Positions 1 to 5,985 of a DNA stretch of 12,590 nucleotides are shown here, in pieces; the first letter of the stretch is position 1; every line of letters starts with the position of its first letter. The translations under genes and the position numbers were made by a program. The DNA is from Gammaproteobacteria bacterium UBA2965 (lineage in GTDB: Bacteria > Pseudomonadota > Gammaproteobacteria > Pseudomonadales > Azotimanducaceae). Where the stretch lies: NCBI GenBank assembly GCA_002348385.1, contig DEBD01000016.1, forward strand, positions 1 to 12,590, in the 5' to 3' direction. The notes under the pieces were generated by a model. The model ran no database searches. It saw only the letters and a program-made list of their open reading frames with translations, and was not told the DNA's origin.

Positions 1-411
1 ATGATTCATGACACGCGAATCATTCCAGTGCAGCAGAAAGCGCACGTTGATGAGCGGGTTAGCCAGTGGGGCGGCGATTCACGTGGCCGTTGGGAGGGCG
101 ACACCTTTGTGGTGGAGACCCGCAACTACTCAGCAAAAGCAACCTTCATGCAGCATAGCGCCGAGCACCTGCAGCTGACGGAACGCTTTAGGATGTTGAA
201 TGCAGACACTCTGCAATGGGCGTTAACGGTGGATAACCCCGCGACCTGGGTGCAGCCATGGACGTTGGTAATCAATTTAACTCGCTCCGAGCAGCCGATT
301 TTCGAATTCGCCTGCCACGAAGGCAATATCTCCATGGAAGGCATTCTTGCGGGCGCGCGAGCCGAGGAAGCGAGGCTGGCCAATGCGGATGCGCGCGGAG
401 GTGAAGAGTAG
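1..411 (+). CDS. WEGDTLV-motif exported-protein family, 3' end (5' end outside window)
   Basis: C-terminal 136 residues of a protein whose beginning lies left of the window. The reading frame is open to base 1, and the ATG there is probably an internal methionine, because relatives have sequence before the MIHDTRIIP-like segment. The hallmark is GDSRGRWEGDTFV (visible residues 25-37), followed by a segment with W and PW residues typical of this family of uncharacterised, mostly exported proteobacterial and acidobacterial proteins. The lipoprotein gene at 869-1705 carries the same motif, so the two are paralogues. The stop codon TAG shares its last base with the GTG start of the DUF6152 gene, which suggests translational coupling. 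The function is unknown. Family assignment is by motif recognition; the coding call itself is firm. Confidence 0.85.
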   Translation: MIHDTRIIPVQQKAHVDERVSQWGGDSRGRWEGDTFVVETRNYSAKATFMQHSAEHLQLTERFRMLNADTLQWALTVDNPATWVQPWTLVINLTRSEQPIFEFACHEGNISMEGILAGARAEEARLANADARGGEE

Positions 412-848
412 TGCGCCTTTTGCAAAGCTATAAACTGCTGTTCTTATCCATAGTTTTGTTGCCGGTCCCGGCTTCGGCCCATCATGCGTTCTCAGCGGAG
501 TTTGACGCAGATGCGCCCGTGGAGCTGCAGGGCACTGTCACCCGGGTGCAATGGATCAATCCCCACGCTTGGATCTACATTAAAGTGGCGGATGCTGCGG
601 GCTCGGCTGTCGAGTGGATGGTGGAGGGCGGCACACCCAATGCTCTTATGCGTGAAGGTATCAATCGGCGATCGCTACCCATTGGGACTGAAATCGTGGT
701 TCGCGGCTACCAGAGCAAAGACCGAAGCTGTTTTCCTGCCTGCAAGGCCAATGGGCGCGACATGACCTTTCCAGACGGGCGCAAGCTTTTCATGGGGTCA
801 TCCGGCACCGGCGCGCCGTCAGATGGCGCCGATCCCACAGAGAACTAG
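411..848 (+). CDS. DUF6152 family exported protein
   Basis: 145-residue protein with a signal peptide (positive start RLLQSYK, hydrophobic core, probable cleavage after ASA at about residue 23), so the mature protein would begin with two histidines (HHAFSAEFD). The body shows family features: a TVTRVQWINPHAWIYI segment (about residues 42-57), an EGGTPNALMREG segment, and the C-terminal ANGRDMTFPDGRKLF segment with GSSGTGAP. A CFPAC segment sits just before ANGRD. GTG at 411 is the only start that supplies a whole signal peptide, and it overlaps the upstream TAG by one base. The family has no established function. The HisHis mature N-terminus could bind metal, but that is speculation. Periplasmic location is inferred from the signal peptide. 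Confidence 0.9.
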   Translation: MRLLQSYKLLFLSIVLLPVPASAHHAFSAEFDADAPVELQGTVTRVQWINPHAWIYIKVADAAGSAVEWMVEGGTPNALMREGINRRSLPIGTEIVVRGYQSKDRSCFPACKANGRDMTFPDGRKLFMGSSGTGAPSDGADPTEN

Positions 849-862
849 CCGAGGCAACGGCT
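847..862. terminator. Small hairpin between convergent stop codons
   Basis: AGCCG and CGGCT form a 5-bp stem around a 6-base loop between the stop of the DUF6152 gene and the stop of the convergent lipoprotein gene at 869. The position suits a bidirectional terminator, but there is no T-run on either side and the stem is short, so this is only a weak candidate. Confidence 0.2.
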
Positions 863-868
863 CCGCAC

Positions 869-1705
869 CTATTCGGTGGAAGCCGGATCCTTCTTCACCA
901 GGTGCCCGTACATCAGCTCTTCGGCGAATTCTACGCATTTGAACTCCAGCAGCTGCGCGTTTGGTTCCAGGCGCCGGTATAGCGGCATGCTAATGGTCCA
1001 GGGTCTGGTGAACACCTGAGGGTCGGTGAGGGTGGCCTGATAATCCAGCACGTTCTCCGACACCCGCGTGTAGCGTTCCTCCACCACGAGTTCTTCACTG
1101 TGAAAGTTGCCGGCGCTGTCGAACCAGGTGTCTGGTACGTGGCTGGTAACCTTGATCACCAGCGTGTCCCCCTCCCAGTGCCCGCGGGAGTGTCCCATCC
1201 AGGCTTCGAACGGGTGCTCGAAATCCGGCCGGTTCATGTACACCACGCGTGATGCGGCGGCGAACTCGTAGGCGAATATGATGGTGTCTTTGCCCTGAAT
1301 GATCTGAAACGGGAACGGCATGTAGGTGGCGCGCGGAATTCCCGGCATGTAGCACTTCACGGCGGGGTCGCGATTCAGCCAATCGGCCTGGTTTTCCGCT
1401 TTGCGTTGTTGGGCCCAGGGTTGGTAGGGAATCGGGCCGCCTTCCACGATGCCGAGGCCGGCCGGGACCGCGCCCAGCGCGCCCATCCTCACCACCGGCC
1501 CCATCTGCGCTTCGTGTGCCTCGATATCCCAATGCGCGGTACCCAGGGCCTGCCAGATGCCGTTCAGATCGGGTTGGCCGTAAATGTCCGACGGGGCGCC
1601 GGAGGTAGTGGACTCTTCTGACGGCGCCGCCCCGCAGCCTGCCAGCAATGCGAGCATGCCGAGCAGAGCGGCCGCCTTGGAGCCTCGAGTCAATAGTGCT
1701 GCCAC
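869..1705 (-). CDS. WEGDTLV-motif lipoprotein, function unknown
   Basis: 278-residue predicted lipoprotein. The start chosen is GTG at 1705, because a near-perfect ribosome binding site (AGGGAGG, complement of 1711-1717) lies five bases before it and this start gives a compact 24-residue signal peptide ending in LLAG-Cys24. An ATG at 1738 would add 11 residues but has no good ribosome binding site. After the lipobox come PDLNGIW (about 45-51), a KCYMPGIPR segment (about 117-125) and GHSRGHWEGDTLV (about 171-183), the same motif as in the gene at 1-411. The product is probably anchored in the outer or inner membrane facing the periplasm. It is convergent with the DUF6152 gene and divergent from the cytochrome operon. 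No enzymatic role is known to me for this family. Confidence 0.85.
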   Translation of the reverse strand: MAALLTRGSKAAALLGMLALLAGCGAAPSEESTTSGAPSDIYGQPDLNGIWQALGTAHWDIEAHEAQMGPVVRMGALGAVPAGLGIVEGGPIPYQPWAQQRKAENQADWLNRDPAVKCYMPGIPRATYMPFPFQIIQGKDTIIFAYEFAAASRVVYMNRPDFEHPFEAWMGHSRGHWEGDTLVIKVTSHVPDTWFDSAGNFHSEELVVEERYTRVSENVLDYQATLTDPQVFTRPWTISMPLYRRLEPNAQLLEFKCVEFAEELMYGHLVKKDPASTE

Positions 1706-1710
1706 CTCAC

Positions 1711-1717
1711 CCTCCCT
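1711..1717 (-). promoter_or_regulatory. Ribosome binding site that decides the lipoprotein start
   Basis: On the minus strand this reads AGGGAGG, followed by five bases and then the GTG at 1705-1703. It supports that GTG over the ATG at 1738 as the translation start. Confidence 0.7.
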
Positions 1718-1823
1718 GGATGTTGCGCCTGTGGGCATGGGCTCAGCCTATCAGCATCTCATGGCTTTTTCTTCTCACGGCCGCGGCCGCGCGTGGTGGC
1801 TGCGGTGTGGGCGCAATATTAGC

Positions 1824-1829
1824 TACAAT
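1824..1829 (+). promoter_or_regulatory. Possible -10 element for the cytochrome-HupE operon
   Basis: TACAAT lies 28 bases before the start codon at 1857, between the divergent lipoprotein and cytochrome genes. It matches five of six bases of the sigma70 -10 consensus. No convincing -35 element is present at the expected distance (the spacer region is GC-rich), so the call is tentative. A strong ribosome binding site (CAGGGAGGG, about 1840-1848) follows. Confidence 0.35.
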
Positions 1830-1856
1830 CGGTCCCGAGGCAGGGAGGGCCCGTTG

Positions 1857-2333
1857 ATGGACTCGTTAAGCACCCCGTGGGTCGCAGTAGCCGCTGTGCT
1901 GCTGCTGTCCGCCTGCACGCCGGACGGCGAGCGGGCGGCTGAAGATAAGCCGGTCGCCGAATATCGTACGATTCTCGGCATGCGAGACCTGATGCACCAG
2001 GTGCTGGAACCGGCTGCCGAGGTGATCTGGGACTCTGCCGGATATGACATCACGGCTGCCGGCGAGAAAAATCTGGCTCCCACCACCGATGCCGGTTGGG
2101 AGCGGGTCGCCGATGCCGCCGCTGTTGTCATGGAGTCCGCCAACCTGCTGATGCTGCCGGGGCGCAGCCGAGAAGGGGGCTGGAACGAGATCTCGGCCGG
2201 TTTGGCGGATGCCGGGTTGGCTGCCAGGGCGGCGGCAGAGAGCCGGAACGACGAGGCGTTGTTCTCGGCCGGGGCGAGGGTCTATCGCGTCTGTGTGGCT
2301 TGTCACCAGATTTACTGGATAAGGCCCCAGTGA
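1857..2333 (+). CDS. Cytochrome c'-like monohaem lipoprotein
   Basis: 158 residues from ATG 1857, which is preceded by a GGGAGG ribosome binding site. The open frame extends further upstream, but that part runs over the promoter region and the divergent gene. The signal peptide ends in a lipobox, LLSAC (Cys20), so the protein should be a membrane-anchored periplasmic lipoprotein. The only haem motif is CVACH (Cys146, Cys149, His150), eight residues before the C-terminus and preceded by helical, alanine-rich sequence. That layout matches cytochrome c'-type four-helix haem proteins rather than class I cytochromes, whose motif is near the N-terminus. Possible roles are electron transfer or gas/ligand binding; the sequence does not decide. 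The stop overlaps the GTG start of the HupE-like gene (GTGA), so the two are likely translationally coupled. Confidence 0.82.
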   Translation: MDSLSTPWVAVAAVLLLSACTPDGERAAEDKPVAEYRTILGMRDLMHQVLEPAAEVIWDSAGYDITAAGEKNLAPTTDAGWERVADAAAVVMESANLLMLPGRSREGGWNEISAGLADAGLAARAAAESRNDEALFSAGARVYRVCVACHQIYWIRPQ

Positions 2334-3001
2334 GGTGGACCCTGATGCTCGCGCTGGCGCTGCTTCCGGCGTTGGCATGGAGCCACGGCATTTCCGAGAC
2401 CAACGCGCGCTTCGTCGAAGCGGTCAGCGGTCCCGCCATCGCGCCGTTCATGTTCCTGGGCGCCAAGCACATGGTGACGGGCTATGACCACCTGCTTTTT
2501 CTGCTGGGCGTGGTGTTCTTTCTTTATCGCGCGCGCGACGTGGTGCTGTATGTGACTTTGTTTACCGTGGGCCACAGTTTGACCCTGATGTTTGGCGTGC
2601 TGACCCAGACCACGGTCAACGCGTATGTGGTGGATGGCATCATCGGCCTGTCGGTGGCCTACAAGGCTTTCGAAAACCTCGGCGGTTTTCGATCGGTGTT
2701 ACCGGTTCGCATCGATACTAGGCTGGCAGTGCTGGTGTTCGGTCTCGCGCATGGTCTTGGCCTGGCTACCAAAGTGCTGGATCTGACGGTGTCGGACTCC
2801 GGACTGGTGACCAATATCGTGAGCTTCAACGTGGGCGTAGAGATTGGGCAGATCCTGGCGTTGGTGCTGGTGGTCTTCGTGCTCAACCGTTGGCGCGTCT
2901 TGGCTGGTTTTGATCGCCACGCGATGGTGGCAAACACGCTGCTCATGGCCTGTGGGTTTCTGCTGGCTGGTTACCAATTCGCGGGGGTCTGGCTGGCATG
3001 A
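2330..3001 (+). CDS. HupE/UreJ family membrane protein (putative Ni/Co-type metal permease)
   Basis: 223 residues from GTG 2330. This start overlaps the cytochrome stop by four bases and gives a proper signal sequence (MRWTLMLALALLPALAWS-HG); an ATG at 2345 is the alternative. Family motifs are GAKHMVTGYDHLLFLLG (about 44-60), FTVGHSLTL (78-86) and GLAHGLGLA (138-146), with histidines 47, 54, 82 and 141 in or near membrane segments. About six membrane helices can be drawn. HupE/UreJ proteins are accessory membrane proteins of hydrogenase or urease loci and some are reported as nickel or cobalt permeases. No hydrogenase or urease gene is visible here, so the substrate is open. The end overlaps the next gene at ATGA. 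Confidence 0.85.
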   Translation: MRWTLMLALALLPALAWSHGISETNARFVEAVSGPAIAPFMFLGAKHMVTGYDHLLFLLGVVFFLYRARDVVLYVTLFTVGHSLTLMFGVLTQTTVNAYVVDGIIGLSVAYKAFENLGGFRSVLPVRIDTRLAVLVFGLAHGLGLATKVLDLTVSDSGLVTNIVSFNVGVEIGQILALVLVVFVLNRWRVLAGFDRHAMVANTLLMACGFLLAGYQFAGVWLA

Positions 3002-3555
3002 GCGAGCGCGCCCGCATACTGTGGCAGACGGCGGCCGCCTTGACGGTGGCGGCGCTGATCGCGCTGCTTGCCGTGCTGCCCGCCGAGTACGGCTATGACC
3101 CTACTGGGGTGGGTGAGCGCCTTGGGCTGACCGGGCTGGCGCCCGTGTTCAGCGAGGTTCTGCGCGGTGAAGACGCCGCGTTGTTCGACGATACAGTCGA
3201 ATTCGAACTGCTGCCTTTTGAGTCGGTGGAATACAAGTACCGGCTGGAGCGCGGCCAGGTCCTGTTGTTCACCTGGGAAGCCACCGATGTGGTGAGCTTC
3301 GATCTGCACGCGGAGCCCGACGCTGCCGAGGCGGGTTTCGCTCAGAGTTTCGCGCAGGGGAGTAGCGCTTCCGGGGCAGGCAGCTACCGGGCCCCGTTTC
3401 CGGGTATTCACGGTTGGTTCTGGGAGAACCGAACGTCCGATGCCGTAAAAGTGCGGCTGCTGACCAGCGGATTCTTCAGCTCGACGACGCTGTATCGAGA
3501 CGGTACGCAGCGAACACGCGAGTTTGGTGCAGGCAGTACCGTGACGATTGAATAG
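2998..3555 (+). CDS. Single-pass 'transmembrane anchor' protein, periplasmic domain
   Basis: 185 residues. One membrane helix (about 9-28) is followed by YGYDPTGVGERLGL (31-44), a segment I recognise from proteins annotated as transmembrane anchor protein. The rest should lie in the periplasm: a beta-rich region (about 66-105) and a closing segment with HGWFWENRT (138-146) and GFFSSTTLYRDG (158-169). The ATG overlaps the HupE-like stop (ATGA), so it is the third member of a coupled operon, and the product probably acts with the HupE-like protein and the cytochrome. The biochemical role is unknown. Family naming is from memory of the motif; the gene call is firm. Confidence 0.82.
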   Translation: MSERARILWQTAAALTVAALIALLAVLPAEYGYDPTGVGERLGLTGLAPVFSEVLRGEDAALFDDTVEFELLPFESVEYKYRLERGQVLLFTWEATDVVSFDLHAEPDAAEAGFAQSFAQGSSASGAGSYRAPFPGIHGWFWENRTSDAVKVRLLTSGFFSSTTLYRDGTQRTREFGAGSTVTIE

Positions 3556-3569
3556 GGCGACTATTCGAT
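3547..3569. terminator. Dyad spanning two convergent stop codons
   Basis: A 9-bp stem with one G-T wobble (3547-3555 with 3561-3569) around the loop GGCGA holds the stop codon of the anchor gene and the stop codon of the convergent serine hydrolase gene. Both proteins end in Ile-Glu-stop, which creates the symmetry. It might limit read-through in both directions, but the stem is AT-rich and no T-run follows. Confidence 0.35.
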
Positions 3570-4847
3570 GGCACCGTAGATGGCCGTGCGCAGCTTGGTC
3601 TGGTCGTCGGCGTCCCTGGCGGGGATAAGCTGCGTCATGTAGGTCACCACCAGATCCTCGGCTGGGTCGACCCAATAGGTGGTGTGATAAGCGCCACCCC
3701 AGGCGAACGTGCCAACGGATCCCATGAATCCGCGGGCACCTAGATCCTCGACGACAGAGAAGCCGAGTCCAAACCCCATGCCGGGACGGTAGTCGATGCT
3801 GTCCAGGTGGTCCACGGTCATGAGCTGTACCGACTTGCGCCCAAGCAGACGGTGGCCGTTCAGCGACCCACCACCACGCATGGCTTCCAGGAAGCGCGCA
3901 TAGTCCGATGCGGTGGAGAGCAACCCCGCGCCACCCGAGTAGCTCATGCGCGGGCCACTCGTGTACTCGCCCTGGCCGCGCATGTCACTGGTATCCGGCG
4001 CCCGCACCAGCTGCCCATCGTCGTCCGTGCCATACACCACTGCTAGTCGGTGTGCCTTGTCCGCGGGTAGGTAGAAGTGGGTATCGGACATGCCCAGCGG
4101 CGCGAAGATGTGCTGTGCTAAAAAGTCACTCAGCTTCTGGCCGCTGACCGCCTCCACCAGGGCGCCGAGAATATCTGTGTTGTAGCCGTATACGAAACGT
4201 TCGCCGGGCTGGGCGTCGAACGGCAGTGCGGCCATGCGGCGCACGGTCTCGCGCATGCGTTCGTTACGGTGGGCGAAATACCAACCCTGCATACGCGCTT
4301 GCTCCCAACGATCGGCAGCGATCCCGCGTCCGTACCCGATGCCGGCAGTGTGCGTGAGCAGATCACGAATGGTGATGGGGCGTTTGGCGGGCACCACGTC
4401 GTAGCCGCCCTCTTCGGTGGCTACAGCCACCGATGTGTGGGTGTATTCGGGCAGGTAGCGCCCCACCGGGTCAGAGATCACCAGGGCGCCGCGCTCCTGC
4501 AGAATCATTACCGCGGCACTGACGATGGCCTTGGTCTGCGAGGCGATGCGAAAAATGGTGCTGGTGCTCATGGGGATGCCCGCTTCGCGATCCTGCATGC
4601 CCACCGCCAGCGACTTCACCACCTGCCCATTATGGTTGATCTGCACCACGGCGCCGGCGATCTTGCCGGCCCCTACCTGAGCCTGCAGCAACGAGTCCAC
4701 ACGTGTGAGCAGTTGCGGGGACAGAGCCGCCAGTGCGCTGCTGCTCGTGCTGATAGCCACGATGGCCAGCAGGCAGAGTAGCGACTGGATGTGGCGGGGC
4801 GCGTTGCGTCGTCGGTGGGCCCGGACTGCAGGCCGTGTGATGGTCAT
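3561..4847 (-). CDS. Exported serine hydrolase, class C beta-lactamase / family VIII esterase fold
   Basis: 428 residues from ATG 4847, chosen because GGGAG lies just upstream and a signal peptide follows (positively charged start, hydrophobic core, ALA near residue 40). The frame stays open upstream to 5051 but lacks these signs. Catalytic motifs: SQTK (Ser103 nucleophile, Lys106), RDLLTHTAGIGYG (161-173), and YGYNTDILG (Tyr220 as the likely general base). The third-motif region reads WGGAYHTTYWVDP (383-395), where many relatives have WGGAAGT. Such enzymes hydrolyse esters, D-amino peptides or lactams; the substrate cannot be read from sequence and antibiotic resistance should not be assumed. 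The product is probably periplasmic or secreted. It is convergent with the HupE operon, five bases between stops. Confidence 0.9.
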   Translation of the reverse strand: MTITRPAVRAHRRRNAPRHIQSLLCLLAIVAISTSSSALAALSPQLLTRVDSLLQAQVGAGKIAGAVVQINHNGQVVKSLAVGMQDREAGIPMSTSTIFRIASQTKAIVSAAVMILQERGALVISDPVGRYLPEYTHTSVAVATEEGGYDVVPAKRPITIRDLLTHTAGIGYGRGIAADRWEQARMQGWYFAHRNERMRETVRRMAALPFDAQPGERFVYGYNTDILGALVEAVSGQKLSDFLAQHIFAPLGMSDTHFYLPADKAHRLAVVYGTDDDGQLVRAPDTSDMRGQGEYTSGPRMSYSGGAGLLSTASDYARFLEAMRGGGSLNGHRLLGRKSVQLMTVDHLDSIDYRPGMGFGLGFSVVEDLGARGFMGSVGTFAWGGAYHTTYWVDPAEDLVVTYMTQLIPARDADDQTKLRTAIYGAIE

Positions 4848-4871
4848 ATCATCTCCCTGGTTGTCAGCGGC

Positions 4872-4900
4872 ATCTAAACCCGCTGCGCGGGGACTTGCAA
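4872..4900 (-). promoter_or_regulatory. Candidate promoter and operator for the serine hydrolase gene
   Basis: On the minus strand TTGCAA (4900-4895) is followed after 17 bases by TTAGAT (4877-4872), 25 bases before the start at 4847. The match to sigma70 consensus is partial. The spacer contains a dyad, CCCGC-3-GCGGG (4879-4891), in a position where a repressor could block the promoter. Confidence 0.3.
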
Positions 4901-5141
4901 CGTGAGGTGGCATGCCTGCACCGGGGCTGGCGCATTGGGACATGGCAGCGCCGAAGAAGCTCGCGTGGAACTGGCGCGCAGCGTGGAGTTGCTGCCCAGC
5001 AGATCCGATTCGGTTGCGGATTCCCGACGGCCAGGCCGTCGCCCCAAACACCGGATTGGCCCTTGCGCTGTGGGGTTGCCGTGTGCGTTAAAGGTTCTCT
5101 CCGCACGGCTGGCGGATTGAAAACCGGTTGGCTGCGCGCGG
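4901..5141. other. Gap with no convincing gene; possible decayed TPR-like remnant
   Basis: Between the serine hydrolase start region and the nitroreductase stop there is no complete gene. On the plus strand, 4941-5024 reads like the tail of a tetratricopeptide-type repeat (AEEARVELARSVELLPS). It has no matching sequence before or after it and the frame then turns arginine/proline-rich up to a stop near 5120. It could be a gene fragment or chance. Confidence 0.2.
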
Positions 5142-5807
5142 CTACCAGGCGTCGAAGTGAACGATGTTATCCGTAGGCCTACGCGGGCCCCGCTTGAAAT
5201 CGGTACCCTTGGTATGAGCCACGGGTATCAGCGCCACCTGGGTAATCTCTTCGTAGGGAATGCCAAGAATTTCGGCCACCTTGCGCTCGTGCATGAGATG
5301 CAAGGTGGTCCAACAGGTCCCCAGCCCGCGTGCGCGAGCGGCCAGCATGAAACTCCATGCTGCGGGGATGATGGATCCGAACGAGCTGGCGTGGGCCACG
5401 TTTGCGCCTTCCCCCGACATGCCGTCCAGCCGGCCGGACGTGCAGGGGATGAAGTAGATGGGCGCGCGATGCAGATTGTCGGCCAGATATTGCGCCGAGC
5501 TCATGACTCGCTCCTGGGTCTGCGTCATGCTGGCGTCACCGGCATGCACCGCGGCGGCAGACATGGGGCTTTGCGTGTAGCCTGCCCATGCCTGCCGGTA
5601 GAGGTCGGCAATTGCCTCGCGCTTGGCGGCGTCGGTCACGAAAACGAAATGCCAGCCCTGGGAATTGGATGCAGTGGGGGCCTGCAGCGCCAGTTCCGTG
5701 CACTCGTCGATCAGCGCGGGATCAACAGGGCGGCCAAAATCCAGGCGCTTGCGCACCGCGCGAGTGGTGGCCAGAAGGTTATCGGGGCTGAGGTCCAGTA
5801 GCGCCAT
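5142..5807 (-). CDS. Nitroreductase family FMN-dependent oxidoreductase
   Basis: 221 residues from ATG 5807; the frame extends to 5870 but those extra residues do not resemble the family. The N-terminus has the family's FMN phosphate-binding pattern around TTRAVRKRLDF (14-24), then QAPTASNSQGWHFVFV (42-57), a GEGANVAHASSFGSI stretch, GLGTCWT (161-167) and the closing RPTDNIVHFDAW. Proteins of this fold are homodimeric flavoproteins that use NAD(P)H to reduce nitro groups, quinones or related substrates; the natural substrate is not apparent. The gene stands alone on the minus strand, divergent from the membrane protein gene at 5986. No strong ribosome binding site is seen (a GGATT lies upstream). 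Confidence 0.88.
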   Translation of the reverse strand: MALLDLSPDNLLATTRAVRKRLDFGRPVDPALIDECTELALQAPTASNSQGWHFVFVTDAAKREAIADLYRQAWAGYTQSPMSAAAVHAGDASMTQTQERVMSSAQYLADNLHRAPIYFIPCTSGRLDGMSGEGANVAHASSFGSIIPAAWSFMLAARARGLGTCWTTLHLMHERKVAEILGIPYEEITQVALIPVAHTKGTDFKRGPRRPTDNIVHFDAW

Positions 5808-5905
5808 GGGGAATCCGTTATGTCGAGTCCGAGAGCGGGGCTTTATGCGTGGGATTGGGGCGGACGTCAAGTGTTTGCGACTAGTCAGCCGCGCTGTCGC
5901 TGCTT

Positions 5906-5921
5906 AGTATTCGCCGATACT
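5906..5921. repeat. Short dyad in the divergent intergenic region
   Basis: AGTAT and ATACT form 5-bp arms around TCGCCG between the divergent nitroreductase and membrane protein genes. It could be an operator; the arms are short and chance is a fair explanation. An AT-rich stretch (about 5927-5943) downstream of it may hold a promoter for the plus-strand gene, without a clear consensus. Confidence 0.2.
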
Positions 5922-5985
5922 GGAACTTGGTTTAAAGAATTAATGGGGCAACGGCAAAGTCAGTCAACGATGGGTAGCTGCTAGC

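Noticed and set aside
1584..1856. Upstream extension of the cytochrome gene frame
   Set aside because: It runs over the divergent lipoprotein gene and promoter region; ATG 1857 has a strong ribosome binding site and starts a proper lipoprotein signal peptide.
2096..2329. Upstream extension of the HupE-like frame inside the cytochrome gene
   Set aside because: The extra translation is low-complexity Arg/Gly-rich sequence; GTG 2330 overlaps the cytochrome stop and starts a signal sequence.
3561..4847. Antibiotic-resistance beta-lactamase
   Set aside because: The fold family includes esterases and peptidases, and the YGY and GAYHT motifs differ from true class C beta-lactamases.
4848..5051. 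68-residue N-terminal extension of the serine hydrolase
   Set aside because: It would bury the signal peptide; the ribosome binding site lies directly before ATG 4847.
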